From Variovorax sp. CAN15 (GTDB taxonomy: Bacteria; Pseudomonadota; Gammaproteobacteria; Burkholderiales; Burkholderiaceae_C), in NCBI RefSeq assembly GCF_030462475.1, contig NZ_JASMRZ010000003.1, positions 128,894 through 192,893 of the forward strand: a stretch of DNA of 64,000 nucleotides. Reading direction: 5' to 3'. The notes beneath the pieces are model-generated. The model ran no database searches. It had not been told where the DNA came from and was given only the letters and a program-made list of their open reading frames with translations. Position 1 is the stretch's first letter. The number at the start of each line of letters is the position of its first letter. The translations under genes and the position numbers were made by a program. Shown here piece by piece: positions 46,708 to 62,457 of the stretch.

Positions 46708-48162
46708 TCAGAGCCATTTGTCCAGCGGATTGCCGTCGTTGGGCGCGCGCGGCCGCAGGCACGGAAGGAACTGGCCGGAGCCGGGCTCGGCCTGGAACAC
46801 GCCGTCCTGCCACACGACGCGCCCGCGCGAGACGGTCAGGCCGGGCCAGGCGCGCAGCCGCATGCCCTCGTAGGGGGTGTAGTCGGCGTCGTGGTGGAGC
46901 ATGTCGTTGGACAGCAGCTTCCCCTGGCCCTCGGGGAACATGTCCCACACCACGAAGTCGGCGTCGCTGCCCACGGCGATGGTGCCCTTGCGCGGGTACA
47001 GGCCGTACAGGCGCGCCGGGTTCGTGGCGGTGAGCTCGACGAAGCGGTGGATGTCGATGCGCCCCTTGAGCACGCCTTCGCTCATGAGCAGCGGCAGGCG
47101 CGTTTCCACGCCTGGGATGCCGTTGGGGATGCGGTCGAAGGAGGCGTTGTCGCCGGCCACGCGCTTGCCGTCGCTGCCGTTCATGTTGAAGGGCGCATGG
47201 TCGGAAGAGACGATGGTGAAGAGCCCGCTCGACAGCCCGTTCCAGATGAACTGCTGGTTCGCCTTGTCGCGCGGCGGCGGGCTGCAGATGCAGCGCGCGC
47301 CGTGCATCGGGTCGTCGGGGTCGATGCCCAGGTCCTCGGCGCTCAGGAACAGGTATTGCGGGCAGGTCTCGGCGTGGATGGGCAGCCCGCGTCCGCGCGC
47401 CCAGTGGATCTGCTCGACGGCCTCGCGGCCCGAGACGTGGACGATCAGGATGGGCGTGTCGACCAGTTCCGCCAGCGCGATGGCGCGGTGCGTGGCCTCG
47501 CGCTCCACCGCCATCGGCCGCGAGCTGGAGTGGTAGCGCGGCGCGGTGAGGCCTGCGTCGAGCAGCTGCTCGGTGAGCCAGGCGATGCAGTCGCTGTTCT
47601 CGGCGTGGATCATCGTCATCGCGCCGTGTCGGCGGGCGGTGGCCAGCACCTCGATGATCTGGCGGTCGTCCAGCTTCAGGTCGTCGTAGGTCATGTAGAT
47701 CTTGAAGGAGGTGTAGCCCTTCTCGATCAAGGCGGGCAGCTCGCGCTGCGTCACGTCGCGCGTGGCGTCGGCCACGATCAGGTGGAAGGCGTAGTCGATC
47801 ACCGCCTTGCCCTCGGCGCGGCGGTGGTAGTCGTCGACGGCCTCCTGCACGCTGCGGCCCTTCTGCTGCGCGGCGAAGGGCAGCACGGTGGTGGTGCCGC
47901 CGCATGCGGCCGAGCGGGTGCCTGAGAGGAAGTCGTCGGCGAAGCGCGAGCCGTCGCTGGTGGGCTGGTCGAAGTGGCAGTGGCCGTCGACGCCGCCGGG
48001 CGTGACCAGCCGGCCGCGCGCGTCGATCTCGCGCGCGGCGCCGGCGTCGAGCCCCTGCGCGATGGCGCAGATGCGCCCGTCGCGCACGCCGATGTCGGCG
48101 GTGTAGCGGTCGCCGGCGGTGGCGATGTCTGCGTTGCGCAGGATCAGGTCGTAGGTGCTCAT
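46708..48162 (-). CDS. dihydropyrimidinase / D-hydantoinase family amidohydrolase
   Basis: GRLVTPGGVDGHCHFDQP; SSDHAPFN; NPARLYGLYPRKGTIAVGSDADFVVWD. Confidence 0.93.
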   Translation of the reverse strand: MSTYDLILRNADIATAGDRYTADIGVRDGRICAIAQGLDAGAAREIDARGRLVTPGGVDGHCHFDQPTSDGSRFADDFLSGTRSAACGGTTTVLPFAAQQKGRSVQEAVDDYHRRAEGKAVIDYAFHLIVADATRDVTQRELPALIEKGYTSFKIYMTYDDLKLDDRQIIEVLATARRHGAMTMIHAENSDCIAWLTEQLLDAGLTAPRYHSSSRPMAVEREATHRAIALAELVDTPILIVHVSGREAVEQIHWARGRGLPIHAETCPQYLFLSAEDLGIDPDDPMHGARCICSPPPRDKANQQFIWNGLSSGLFTIVSSDHAPFNMNGSDGKRVAGDNASFDRIPNGIPGVETRLPLLMSEGVLKGRIDIHRFVELTATNPARLYGLYPRKGTIAVGSDADFVVWDMFPEGQGKLLSNDMLHHDADYTPYEGMRLRAWPGLTVSRGRVVWQDGVFQAEPGSGQFLPCLRPRAPNDGNPLDKWL

Positions 48163-48178
48163 TGGGCTTTCGTCCTCT

Positions 48179-48901
48179 TTAGCGCTGCTCGAGCGCGGGC
48201 TCCGCAGGCACCACCGGCGCCGCAGCGGCATTGCCGTAGGCGCGGCCGTAGTGGCGCTCGATGCGGCGCTGGATGAAGTCCCAGGCGGTGGTCATGAGCA
48301 GGTAGTAGATGGCGGCGACGATGAAGAGCTCGAGCACCATGAACTTCTCCTGGATCAGCACCTGGGTGCGGCGCAGCAGCTCCTCCATCGAGATCACCGA
48401 GGTGATCGATGTGGTCTTGAGCAGGCCGTTGATGCTGTTGCCCAGCGTCGGCACGATCAGGCGCATGGCCTGCGGCAGCACGATGTAGCGCATGGTCTGC
48501 GCGCTGCTGAAGCCCACGGCGCGCGCGGCGTTGGTCTGCCCGGCGGAGATCGACTGGATGCCGCCGCGCACGATCTCGGCGAGGTAGGCCGCCTCGTTGA
48601 GGATCAGGCCCAGCAGCGCCGACTCGATCACCGAGAGCTTCAGCCCCAGCTGCGGCAGCCCCGTGAAGATGATGATGAGCTGCACCAGCAGCGGCGTGCC
48701 GCGGAACACCCAGATGTAGAAGTGCGCCGGCGCCGACAGCCAGCGGTGGCTGGACAGGCGGGCCAGGGCCAGCGCGCAGCCCACCACCAGCCCGCCCGCG
48801 ATCGCCGCGAGCGTGAGCCACAGCGTGGTCACCGCGCCGCTGAGGATGTACGGATTGAACAGGTAGTCGAAGAAGCCCGACCAGCTCCAGCCTTGTCCCA
48901 T
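48179..48901 (-). CDS. polar amino-acid-type ABC transporter permease
   Basis: LNEAAYLAEIVRGGIQSISAGQTNAARAVGFSSAQTMRYIVLPQAMR signature. Confidence 0.94.
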   Translation of the reverse strand: MGQGWSWSGFFDYLFNPYILSGAVTTLWLTLAAIAGGLVVGCALALARLSSHRWLSAPAHFYIWVFRGTPLLVQLIIIFTGLPQLGLKLSVIESALLGLILNEAAYLAEIVRGGIQSISAGQTNAARAVGFSSAQTMRYIVLPQAMRLIVPTLGNSINGLLKTTSITSVISMEELLRRTQVLIQEKFMVLELFIVAAIYYLLMTTAWDFIQRRIERHYGRAYGNAAAAPVVPAEPALEQR

Positions 48902-48953
48902 GGAAGTTTCCTTCGCTTGCTTGCTCTATGGTGATGCGGACGGCGGCACGCCC

Positions 48954-49787
48954 TCAGCTCGCCGGGCCCTTGACCGTCACGGCGCCGTCGGCGGCCTTCA
49001 CGCCGTACTGGTCGAACAGCTTCTGGAAGCTGCCATCGGCCTTCATGTCGTTCATGACCTTGGCCATCGCGGCGGCCAGGTCCTTGTTGCGCGCGGCCAG
49101 TGCGACCGGCGTGGGGAACAGACCGTGCAGCACGCGCTCGAAGTCGCCGCGCTTCTGGTATTCGGCGCCGGTCGAGTCGATGGACAGCGCCACTTCCACC
49201 TGGCCTGCGCGCAGCGCCTGGAAGGCCATCGCGAAGTTCTCGAAGGTGCGGATGGTCATGCCCTTCATGCCCTTGTCGGTGAGCTGCTTGTCGAGCTCGC
49301 GCGCCTTGCGCTCCTCGAAGCCGCCGAGCTCCACGCCGATGCTCTTGCCCGAGAGGTCCTCGGGCTTCGTGATCTTCAGCGGGTTGCCCTTGGCGGCGCT
49401 GATGCTGATGGCCTGGTCTTCGTAGACCAGCATCTGCATGAGCTTGGCGCGCTCGTCGGTGAAGAAGATGCCGGTGTTGATGACGTCCCAGCGGCCGGCC
49501 TGCAGGCCGGGGATCATGGCCGAGAACTCGATGCGCACGTACTCGGGCGTGAGGCACAGGCGCTTGGCGATCTGCTCGCCCAGCTCCACGCGCATGCCCT
49601 TGAGCGCGCCGGTCTGGTCGACGAACTGCATCGGCGGCAGCGTCGGGTTCACCGACATGGTCAGCGTGCCCTTCTTGACGAGGGCCGAGTCGGGCACGGG
49701 CGACTTGCAGGCCTGCTGCGCGTTCGCGGCGCCAGCGCAGGAGATGAAGAGTGCCGTTGCCGACGCGAGAGCGGGGAGCAGTTTCAT
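48954..49787 (-). CDS. ABC transporter substrate-binding protein (family 3)
   Basis: Signal peptide; LTMSVNPTLPPMQFVDQTGALKGMRVELGEQIAKRLCL... Confidence 0.93.
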   Translation of the reverse strand: MKLLPALASATALFISCAGAANAQQACKSPVPDSALVKKGTLTMSVNPTLPPMQFVDQTGALKGMRVELGEQIAKRLCLTPEYVRIEFSAMIPGLQAGRWDVINTGIFFTDERAKLMQMLVYEDQAISISAAKGNPLKITKPEDLSGKSIGVELGGFEERKARELDKQLTDKGMKGMTIRTFENFAMAFQALRAGQVEVALSIDSTGAEYQKRGDFERVLHGLFPTPVALAARNKDLAAAMAKVMNDMKADGSFQKLFDQYGVKAADGAVTVKGPAS

Positions 49788-49857
49788 GGTGTGGTCCTTG
49801 AGGAAGGGATCGAGGCGACGAGGTGGGGAAAAGGAGAACGAGGTGCCGGCGGCCGCT

Positions 49858-50754
49858 TCAGGCGCGGATCGAGTCCAGCAGTTCGAGGCGCGCGAGCTCG
49901 CGGCGCAGGTCGGCGGCGTCGGCATCGGGCAGCGGCAGGCGCGGGGCGCGGGGCTTGCCGACGGGCAGGCCCATCATCGACAGGCCGTCCTTGGAGGCCG
50001 CGACATAGCGGTGGCCGCCGACCCAGCGCACGATCGGCAGCATCTTCCTGTAGAGCGCGAGCGCGGCGGGCATGTCGCGCTCGTCGGCCACCAGCTCGAA
50101 CAGGCGCGCCGACATCTTCGGAATGAGGTTGGAGCACACGGCCACCCAGCCTTGCGCGCCGAGCCAGAACGACTCGTAGCCCAGGATGCCGGCGAACACG
50201 GTCATGCGGTCGCCGCACAGCTCGATGATGTCGCGCACGCGGGTGACCTCGAGCGTCGACTCCTTGATGTACTTGCAGTTGTCGATGCGCGAGAGGCGCG
50301 CCACCAGTTCGGGCTTGAGGTCGACGTTGGCGGTGGCCGGGTTGTTGTAGACCATGATCGGAATGCCGATCGCCTCGCCCACCTTGCGGTAGTGCTCGAA
50401 CAGCTCGTCGTCGGTGGGCGTGCTGTAGAAGGGCGGAATGATCATGACGCCGTCGGCGCCCATGTTCTCGGCCTCGCGGCTCAGCCGCACGCACTCGTCG
50501 GTCCACTCCGCGCCGGTGCCGATCAAGACCGGCACGCGTTTTGCAGCGGTGCTCACGCAGGTTTCGATCACCAGCTGGCGCTCGTCGGGCGTCAGCGAGA
50601 GGAACTCACCGGTGCTCCCCAGGGGGATCAGCCCGTGGATGCCTTCCTCGATTTGCCAGTTGACCAGCTTCTTGAGCGCAGGCACGTCCACGTGCTTGCC
50701 GTCGGCGGTCATGGGGGTGATGAGCACCGTATAGGTGCCGCGGAACGCTGTCAT
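49858..50754 (-). CDS. DapA (dihydrodipicolinate synthase)-family lyase
   Basis: MTAFRGTYTVLITPMTADGKHVD...IPLGSTGEFLSLTPDER...IPIMVYNNPATANVDL...CKYIKEST. Confidence 0.93.
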   Translation of the reverse strand: MTAFRGTYTVLITPMTADGKHVDVPALKKLVNWQIEEGIHGLIPLGSTGEFLSLTPDERQLVIETCVSTAAKRVPVLIGTGAEWTDECVRLSREAENMGADGVMIIPPFYSTPTDDELFEHYRKVGEAIGIPIMVYNNPATANVDLKPELVARLSRIDNCKYIKESTLEVTRVRDIIELCGDRMTVFAGILGYESFWLGAQGWVAVCSNLIPKMSARLFELVADERDMPAALALYRKMLPIVRWVGGHRYVAASKDGLSMMGLPVGKPRAPRLPLPDADAADLRRELARLELLDSIRA

Positions 50755-50792
50755 GGGCAGTCCTTGGGAAAAATTCGGGCGATTCGGTATAT

Positions 50793-50817
50793 GTATACGT
50801 TGAGTATACGTATACAA
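50793..50817. promoter_or_regulatory. GTATAC-based palindromic operator cluster, putative GntR/FCD site
   Basis: GTATAC at 50793, 50804 and 50810; GTATACGTATAC is a 12-bp perfect palindrome in the divergent intergenic region. Confidence 0.6.
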
Positions 50818-50862
50818 TCTGGCGCGTCAACCGTAAGTTGACGTTCTTCCTTCGCACTGACC

Positions 50863-53811
50863 ATGAGCGCCAGACTGACCCACCCTTCCATTACCCCGGC
50901 CGGGCGCCCCGTGCGCTTCTGGTACGACGGTCAGCCCGTCGAGGGCCTGGAGGGTGAAACCATCGCGGCGGCGCTGGCGGCTGGCGGCATCAAGGCGATG
51001 CGCCACACCCGCGGCGGCGAGCGCCGGGGTCTTTATTGCGGCATGGGCGCATGCTTCGACTGCCTGGTCACCGTCGACGGGCAATCCAGCCAGCGTGCCT
51101 GCCTCACGAAGGTGGCCGATGGCCAGCAGGTGCGTTCGGCACAACCCGCCGGCACGCCCGACGACCCGCTGCAGCCGCTCACCCCCCAGGCCGGCGCCGA
51201 ACCCGAGCGCCGGCAGGTCGACGTGCTCGTCGTCGGCGCGGGCCCGGCCGGCCTTTCGGCCGCGCTCGCCGCACGCCGCGCCGGTGCGGGCGTGCTGGTG
51301 CTCGACGAGCGCCCGCAGTCCGGCGGCCAGTTCTACAAGCCGCTCGCGCCTTCGCACTCGGCGCCCTCCCCGGCCGACCGCCAGTTCGCTCAAGGCCTCG
51401 CGCTCGAGCACGAAGTCCGCGCCGCCGGTGTCGCCATTGCCCAGGGCGCACAGGTCTGGGCAGCCTTCTCTCCACGCGAAGTCGCCGCGCTCATCGACGG
51501 ACGAGCTTGTGCCATCAACTGCCGGCAACTCGTCATCGCCCCTGGCGCCTACGAGCGCCCCGTGCCCTTCCCCGGCTGGACCCTCCCCGGCGTGATGACC
51601 ACCGGCGCCGGCCAGACGCTCGCACGCGCATACCGCGTGGCGCCCGGCCGCCGTGTGGTGATCGCCGGCAACGGACCGCTCAACCTGCAGCTCGCTGCCG
51701 AGTTCCTTGCCGGCGGCGCCGAAGTCGTCGCGGTATTGGAATCGGCCCCGCGCCCTTCGCCGAAGCAATGGCGCCATCTGCTGGCCGCGGCGCGCACGGC
51801 CCCCGACTTGCTGCTCGACGGCTGGCGCTACCTGCGAAAACTGCGCGCCCACAAGGTGCCTGTGCTGTGGGAACACGCCGTCGTTTCCGCCGAAGGCTCC
51901 ACCGGATTGCACGCGGTGCAAGTAGCGCAGATCGACGCCCGGGGCCAGGCCATGCCCACGACGGCACGCCGCCTCGAAGCCGACACGCTCTGCCTCGGCT
52001 ACGGCTTCATCCCCTCCACCGAACTCGCGCGCATGCTCGGCTGCGAGCACCGCCTCGCGCCCCGCCATCTGGGCTACCTCGCAACCGTCACGCAGGAAGA
52101 CGGCGCCACCAGCCTGCCCGGCGTGTACGTGGTGGGCGATGGTGCCGACCTCGGCGGCTCCCGCGTCGCGCTCGCGCGCGGCACGCTGGCCGGCACCGCC
52201 GTGGCGCGCAACCTCGGCCTGCAGGCTCCCGAGCCCGGCGAGGCGACGGAAAAACTGCACCGTGCCGAATGCTTCCAGCAGGCGCTGTGGTCGATCTATG
52301 CACCGCCGCCCGTCAACCTCTCGGTGGTGCCCGACGAAACACTGCTGTGCCGCTGCGAGGAAATCACCTTCGGCTCCGTGCGCGAGCAGATCCGCGCCGG
52401 CAGCGACACGCTGGCCGCGCTCAAGCGCAACACCCGCCTCGGCATGGGCCGCTGCCAGGCGCGCTACTGCGCCGTCACCGCCGGCCGGCTGCTGACCGAG
52501 ATGACCGGCCGGCAGCCGCAGGTCGAGCAGTACTTCGCCCCGCGCCCGCCCGCCAAGCCGGTGCCGGCCGGCGCGCTCGGCTTCGAGAAACCCGAGTGGG
52601 GCGGCCACAAGCCCGCCATCACGCCCAATCTCGCGCGGCCGGTGGAACAGGCGCCGTTCGAGACCACGCTGCGCACCGACGTGCTGGTGATCGGCGCCGG
52701 CGTGCTCGGCTCCTGCCTCGGCTACTACCTGTCGAAGGCCGGCCAGGACGTGACGGTGGCCGACCGCGACGACATCAACCTGCAGGCCTCGGGCGCCAAC
52801 GCCGGCAGCCTGCACGTGCAGCTTCTCTCATTCGACTTCGGCGCCAAGGCGCAGGAAGGCGGCGGTCCGGCCGCGGCCACGCTGCCGCTCGGGCCGATGT
52901 CGGTGCGCCTGTGGCAGGAGATCGAGGCCGACTGCGGCGAAGACCTCGAAATCAAGATCACCGGCGGCCTCATGGTGGCCGACAGCGAAGCCGGCATGCG
53001 TTTTCTAGAAGCCAAGGCCGCGCTGGAGCGCAGCCACGGCATCGATGCGCAGGTGATCGACGGCGCCGAGCTGCGGCGCCTTTCGCCCGCGCTGTCCGGG
53101 CAGCTGCTGGGCGCCGAGCTCTGCCCCATGGAAGGCAAGATCAATCCGCTGCGCGCCACCTACGCGGTCGCGCGGCGTGCCCAGCAGCAAGGCGCGCGCA
53201 TGCTGCGCGGCTGCGACGTGCAGTCCATCGAAGCGCTGCCGGGCGAAGGCGGCGGCTTCGTCGTGCGCACATCGCGCGGCAGCATCCACGCAGGGCGCGT
53301 CGTGAATGCGAGCGGCGCGTGGTCGAGTGCGGTCGGCCGCATGCTGGGCGTGAACATCCCCGTCAAGGGCGCGCCGCTGCAGATGATCGTGACGGAGCCT
53401 GCGCCGCCGCTGGTCAACCACCTCGTCGCGCATGCCGATCGGCACCTGAGCCTCAAGCAGGCCGCCAGCGGCGGCCTCATCGTCGGCGGCGGCTGGACGG
53501 CCGCCTTCAACGAAGGCATGCGCCTCAACCGCGCCGAGCGCGAGAGCATCGAAGGCAATCTCTGGGTGGCCGGCCATGTGCTGCCGGCCGTGCGCGGGCT
53601 GCACATGGTGCGCTGCTGGGCCGGCATGAACGTGAACATCGACGGCGCGCCCATCCTCGGCGAAGTGCCGGGCCGCCCCGGCTTCTACAACGCCGTCACT
53701 TCCAACGGCTACACGCTCGCTCCCATCACCGCGCGGCTGGTCACCGACCTCATCGTGCGCGGCCGCACCGACATCGACATCAGCCCCTTCCTCATCGACC
53801 GCTTTCTCTGA
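50863..53811 (+). CDS. fused ferredoxin-like / FAD-NAD(P) oxidoreductase / BFD-like / DAO-type FAD oxidoreductase (HcnABC/LhpBEF-like dehydrogenase in one chain)
   Basis: [18 protein letters not shown] (2Fe-2S); [36 protein letters not shown]...GRCQARYC; second Rossmann [32 protein letters not shown]. Confidence 0.9.
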   Translation: MSARLTHPSITPAGRPVRFWYDGQPVEGLEGETIAAALAAGGIKAMRHTRGGERRGLYCGMGACFDCLVTVDGQSSQRACLTKVADGQQVRSAQPAGTPDDPLQPLTPQAGAEPERRQVDVLVVGAGPAGLSAALAARRAGAGVLVLDERPQSGGQFYKPLAPSHSAPSPADRQFAQGLALEHEVRAAGVAIAQGAQVWAAFSPREVAALIDGRACAINCRQLVIAPGAYERPVPFPGWTLPGVMTTGAGQTLARAYRVAPGRRVVIAGNGPLNLQLAAEFLAGGAEVVAVLESAPRPSPKQWRHLLAAARTAPDLLLDGWRYLRKLRAHKVPVLWEHAVVSAEGSTGLHAVQVAQIDARGQAMPTTARRLEADTLCLGYGFIPSTELARMLGCEHRLAPRHLGYLATVTQEDGATSLPGVYVVGDGADLGGSRVALARGTLAGTAVARNLGLQAPEPGEATEKLHRAECFQQALWSIYAPPPVNLSVVPDETLLCRCEEITFGSVREQIRAGSDTLAALKRNTRLGMGRCQARYCAVTAGRLLTEMTGRQPQVEQYFAPRPPAKPVPAGALGFEKPEWGGHKPAITPNLARPVEQAPFETTLRTDVLVIGAGVLGSCLGYYLSKAGQDVTVADRDDINLQASGANAGSLHVQLLSFDFGAKAQEGGGPAAATLPLGPMSVRLWQEIEADCGEDLEIKITGGLMVADSEAGMRFLEAKAALERSHGIDAQVIDGAELRRLSPALSGQLLGAELCPMEGKINPLRATYAVARRAQQQGARMLRGCDVQSIEALPGEGGGFVVRTSRGSIHAGRVVNASGAWSSAVGRMLGVNIPVKGAPLQMIVTEPAPPLVNHLVAHADRHLSLKQAASGGLIVGGGWTAAFNEGMRLNRAERESIEGNLWVAGHVLPAVRGLHMVRCWAGMNVNIDGAPILGEVPGRPGFYNAVTSNGYTLAPITARLVTDLIVRGRTDIDISPFLIDRFL

Positions 53812-53816
53812 TCGCC

Positions 53817-55064
53817 ATGACCGATACCACCTCCCCGCGCGACACGCTGCGCGATTTCATCGACGCGCACTTCGACGAACAGGTCCGCACCCTCGCCGAG
53901 CTGGTGCGATGCCCTTCCGACAACCCGCCCGGCGATTGCGCCCCGCACGCCGAGCTCACCGCCCGCCTGCTCGAGGCGATGGGCTTCACGGTGGAGCGCC
54001 ACGAAGTACCCGCCGAATTCGCGGCCGCGCACGGCATGCGCAGCGTGACCAACCTGATCGTGCGCGAACGCTTCGGCGACGGCCCGGTGGTGGCGCTGAA
54101 CGCGCACGGCGACGTGGTCCCGCCCGGCGCGGGCTGGAGCGTCGATCCCTACGGCGGCGAGGTGCGCGACGGCTGGCTCTATGGGCGCGGCGCCGCCGTG
54201 TCGAAGTCGGACTTCACCACCTACGCCTTCGCGATGCGCGCACTCAAGCAGCTCGCGGCCTCGGGCACGCCGCTGGCCGGCAGCGTCGAGCTGCACCTGA
54301 CCTACGACGAGGAAACCGGCGGCATGACGGGGCCCGAATGGATCCTCTCCAAGGGCCTGAGCCGGCCCGACTTCGTGCTCTCCGCCGCCTTCTCGCACCA
54401 TGTCGTCGTGGCGCACAACGGCTGCCTGCACCTCGAAGTCGTCGTGCGCGGCACCTCGGCGCATGCCGCGCGGCCCGACACCGGCCACGACGCGATCGAG
54501 GCCGCGGCCACCCTGCTGCCCGCGCTCTACCGCTACCGCGACAGCCTCGCCGGCCGCCCCTCGCGCACGCCGGGCATCACCCATCCCACGATGGTGGTGG
54601 GCCTGATCGACGGCGGCATCAACACCAACGTGGTGTCCGACGTGCTGAGCCTGCGCATCGACCGGCGCATCGTGCCCGAGGAATCGCCCGAAGCCGTCGA
54701 GGCCGAACTGCGCGAGGTGATCGAGTCGGCCTGCCGCCCGCTGCCCGGCATCTCGGTGGAAATCCGCCAGATCCTGCTGGCCCGCCCTTTCGCGCCAGCG
54801 CCTGGCGCCGACGAGTTCGCCGCGCTGGTGTGCCGCGAGGCCAGCGAAGTCATGGGCAAGCCGGTCACGCCGATCGGCGTGCCGCTGTACACCGATGCGC
54901 GCCTCTACAGCGAGGCCGGCATTCCCACCGTGATGTACGGCGCCGGCCCCGAATCGCTGCTCGAAGCCAACGGGCACCGCGCCGACGAGCGCGTGCCGCT
55001 GGACGAACTGCGCAAGGCCACGCGCGTTGTCGCCAACACCCTGCACCGGCTGCTGACACGCTGA
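53817..55064 (+). CDS. M20-family metallopeptidase / ArgE-DapE-like hydrolase
   Basis: [44 protein letters not shown]. Confidence 0.93.
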   Translation: MTDTTSPRDTLRDFIDAHFDEQVRTLAELVRCPSDNPPGDCAPHAELTARLLEAMGFTVERHEVPAEFAAAHGMRSVTNLIVRERFGDGPVVALNAHGDVVPPGAGWSVDPYGGEVRDGWLYGRGAAVSKSDFTTYAFAMRALKQLAASGTPLAGSVELHLTYDEETGGMTGPEWILSKGLSRPDFVLSAAFSHHVVVAHNGCLHLEVVVRGTSAHAARPDTGHDAIEAAATLLPALYRYRDSLAGRPSRTPGITHPTMVVGLIDGGINTNVVSDVLSLRIDRRIVPEESPEAVEAELREVIESACRPLPGISVEIRQILLARPFAPAPGADEFAALVCREASEVMGKPVTPIGVPLYTDARLYSEAGIPTVMYGAGPESLLEANGHRADERVPLDELRKATRVVANTLHRLLTR

Positions 55065-55102
55065 ACCGGACTGCACCGGAGAAGAAAAGAGGAAGACGCA
55101 AC

Positions 55103-55837
<735 letters not shown>

Positions 55838-56017
55838 GGCTGGGTGCTCCGGTGGAGCGCGGTAGTTCTCGGATCCCCATAGCTTCATCCCGATGTGAGT
55901 GGTGCCGGGCAGACACTTCTTGTTTCACAAGGGTGATTGACTGTTACATTGCGTCGGCCGAATCGGCCTCGGCGGCCTTCGGCGTGAAGCAAGTTCAATT
56001 ACTCAATCGGAGGGATC

Positions 56018-56473
56018 TTGAGAAAAATCGCAGTTATTGCCTTGATGTCTGTCCTGTTCACGGGTTGTGCTTCCGTGAAGATGGAAAGTGCGGAGGCCTC
56101 GGCGCAGGCCAAGAAATTCTCGCCACCGTCGGCGGGTAATTCCGGTCTCTATGTCTATCGAGACAGCTTTGTCGGAAAGGCGCTCAAGAAGGACATCTGG
56201 GTCGACGGAAAGTGCCTCGGCGAGTCGGCGCCCGATGTGTTCTTCCGCACGGAGGTCGCAGGCGGCAAGGAGCACGAGATCGCGACGGAATCCGAGTTCT
56301 CGCCCAATACGCTCAAGCTGATGTTCGAGACGGGCAAGAACTACTTCGTGCGCCAATACATCAAGATGGGCGCTTTCGTGGGCGGCGCCAACCTTGAAGT
56401 GATGCCCGAGGCCGAGGGCAAGAAGGCGGTGGCGGCTTTGGGTCTCGCTACGCCGGGAACCTGCAGCAAGTAG
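56018..56473 (+). CDS. DUF2846-like lipoprotein
   Basis: Lipobox [42 protein letters not shown] start likely. Confidence 0.8.
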   Translation: MRKIAVIALMSVLFTGCASVKMESAEASAQAKKFSPPSAGNSGLYVYRDSFVGKALKKDIWVDGKCLGESAPDVFFRTEVAGGKEHEIATESEFSPNTLKLMFETGKNYFVRQYIKMGAFVGGANLEVMPEAEGKKAVAALGLATPGTCSK

Positions 56474-56480
56474 TCCGTCC

Positions 56481-56510
56481 GAACCCGCTCTCACGCGAGA
56501 GAGCGGGTTC
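56481..56510 (+). terminator. strong hairpin downstream of the DUF2846 gene, possibly bidirectional
   Basis: GAACCCGCTCTC-ACGCGA-GAGAGCGGGTTC perfect 12-bp stem; no clear U-tract. Confidence 0.5.
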
Positions 56511-56560
56511 AATGCGCGCTGCTGGCGACTTGGCCGCTGCAGCGTGCTTACACAACAGAA

Positions 56561-59230
<2,670 letters not shown>

Positions 59231-59316
59231 TCAAAAGCTCAATTCGCCGCCTCTTGAAAGCGCAAACCCGCGGAGGGCCGCGGGCTGTGTGCGCAAGGCG
59301 CTTCGGGGTCTGTCTG

Positions 59317-60423
59317 CTAGATACGCATCGGCATCACGACGTACTTGAAGGATGCGTTCTCGGGGATGGTTAACAAGGCCGAACTGTTGGAGTCGGCCAG
59401 ATCCAGCTTGACCATGTCCTGGTCCATGTTCGACAGCGCGTCGATCAGGTAGGTCACGTTGAAGCCGATTTCGATCGTGTCGCCACCGTAGTCGATGTCG
59501 AGTTCGTCCTGGGCTTCTTCCTGCTCGGCGTTGTTCGATGCGATGCGCAGCGTGCCCGGCTCGATGTTCAGGCGCACGCCCTTGAACTTCTCGCTGGTCA
59601 GGATTGCGGTGCGCTGCAGACTGGCCAAGAGCGGCGCGCGGCCCAGGGTGACGGTGTTCTTGTGGTTCTTGGGAATCACGCGGTTGTAGTCGGGGAACTT
59701 GCCTTCGACCAGCTTGGTGACGAACTCCATGCCGCCGAAGCTGAACTTGGCCTGGTTGTTCGCGAACTGCATCTCGATGGCGCCTTCGGCGTCGGACAAG
59801 AGGCGCTGCATTTCGAGCACGGTCTTGCGCGGCAGGATCACTTCCTGGCGCGGCACCTCGACGTCGAGCGTGGCCGACGAGAAGGCCAGGCGGTGGCCGT
59901 CGGTGGCCACCAGGCTCAGCTGCTTGCCTTCGGCAACGAACAGGATGCCGTTCAGGTAGTAGCGGATGTCGTGCACGGCCATCGCGAACGAGACCTGCGA
60001 GAGCAGGTCCTTCAGCGTCTTCTGCGGCACGCTGAACACGGGGCCGAAGTTGGCGGCTTCCTGCACCAGCGGGAAGTCTTCGGCGGGCAGCGACTGCAGC
60101 GTGAAGCGGCTCTTGCCGCCCTTGAGTACCAGCTTGCTGGCGCTGGATTCGAGGCTCACGGTCTGGTCGGCCGGCATGGTGCGCAGGATGTCGATCAGCT
60201 TGCGCGCGCCGATGGTGGTGGTGAAGCTGCCTTCGTCGCCACCGAGCTCGGCGGTGGTGCGGATCTGGATCTCGAGGTCGCTGGTGGTCAGCTGCAACTG
60301 GCCGCCGGTCTTGCGGATCAGCACGTTCGCCAGGATCGGCAAGGTGTGACGCCGCTCCACGATGCCCGCCACCGACTGTAGCGCGGCGAGGACCTTGTCC
60401 TGTGTTGCCTTCAAAACGATCAT
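59317..60423 (-). CDS. dnaN: DNA polymerase III subunit beta
   Basis: MIVLKATQDKVLAALQSVAGIVERRHTLPILANVLI...; ends VVMPMRI. Confidence 0.98.
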   Translation of the reverse strand: MIVLKATQDKVLAALQSVAGIVERRHTLPILANVLIRKTGGQLQLTTSDLEIQIRTTAELGGDEGSFTTTIGARKLIDILRTMPADQTVSLESSASKLVLKGGKSRFTLQSLPAEDFPLVQEAANFGPVFSVPQKTLKDLLSQVSFAMAVHDIRYYLNGILFVAEGKQLSLVATDGHRLAFSSATLDVEVPRQEVILPRKTVLEMQRLLSDAEGAIEMQFANNQAKFSFGGMEFVTKLVEGKFPDYNRVIPKNHKNTVTLGRAPLLASLQRTAILTSEKFKGVRLNIEPGTLRIASNNAEQEEAQDELDIDYGGDTIEIGFNVTYLIDALSNMDQDMVKLDLADSNSSALLTIPENASFKYVVMPMRI

Positions 60424-60523
60424 GTCTTCTTCCTCTTCCTATCTCTTTGAATCAGCATGTAAGGTGCCATTCTCCGCTGTCGCGGGGGGCATCCCCGATG
60501 ACATCCGGCTTCTTCCCGACTGA

Positions 60524-61903
<1,380 letters not shown>

Positions 61904-62003
61904 GGGCGTATGGAAAAGTGAAGGGACCCTCGGGCATTTTTTGGTATAGGTATTGTGGATATTCTCTGCTGGAAGGCGCCCGGCATTCTAACTTGTCAAA
62001 ACC

Positions 62004-62012
62004 TTATCCACA
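62004..62012 (+). promoter_or_regulatory. perfect DnaA box in the dnaA-rpmH intergenic region
   Basis: TTATCCACA read directly; a near match (TTGTGGATATT) lies around 61953-61963. Confidence 0.8.
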
Positions 62013-62221
62013 CGCCGGCAAGTGTGTCGAAAGGCCCGCAAATCTGCTCGAAGATTGTTCCGGGGGCCAATGTTTGCGATAATTGCGGGTTTCCCTGAAA
62101 ACCTCTTTGCGTCTTTCGGGGGCCATCCGAAACACGCCCGCCCCGGCGCCTCGCAGGTACTTCAGGCTTTCAAATGTGAAAGCGCGAAGGGCCAGCGCGA
62201 ACAGGGAATTAGGAAATCACC

Positions 62222-62356
62222 ATGAAACGCACCTACCAAGCATCCAAAGTCCGCCGCGCCCGTACCCACGGCTTCCTGGTCCGCATGAAGACCCGCGGCG
62301 GCCGCGCCGTCATCAACGCACGCCGCGCCAAGGGCCGCAAGCGCCTGGCCGTCTGA
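62222..62356 (+). CDS. rpmH: 50S ribosomal protein L34
   Basis: [44 protein letters not shown]; not in the ORF list (44 aa). Confidence 0.98.
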   Translation: MKRTYQASKVRRARTHGFLVRMKTRGGRAVINARRAKGRKRLAV

Positions 62357-62457
62357 CGGCAGCTCACCTGCCGTTGCCAGCAGCCGACCCGTCAGCGCCA
62401 GCTCCATCCGCCGGGGCTTCCGGCCCGGGCAGGCATGACACAAGCGGCCCGGCTTCC

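Noticed and set aside
51036-53816. N-terminal ~930 residues of the 1342-aa ORF 51036..55064
   Set aside because: Out-of-frame Arg-rich reading of the fused dehydrogenase; only the part from 53817 (M20 hydrolase) is a real gene.
55921-55936. TGTTTCAC half of a parS-like sequence
   Set aside because: No second palindromic half; likely chance.
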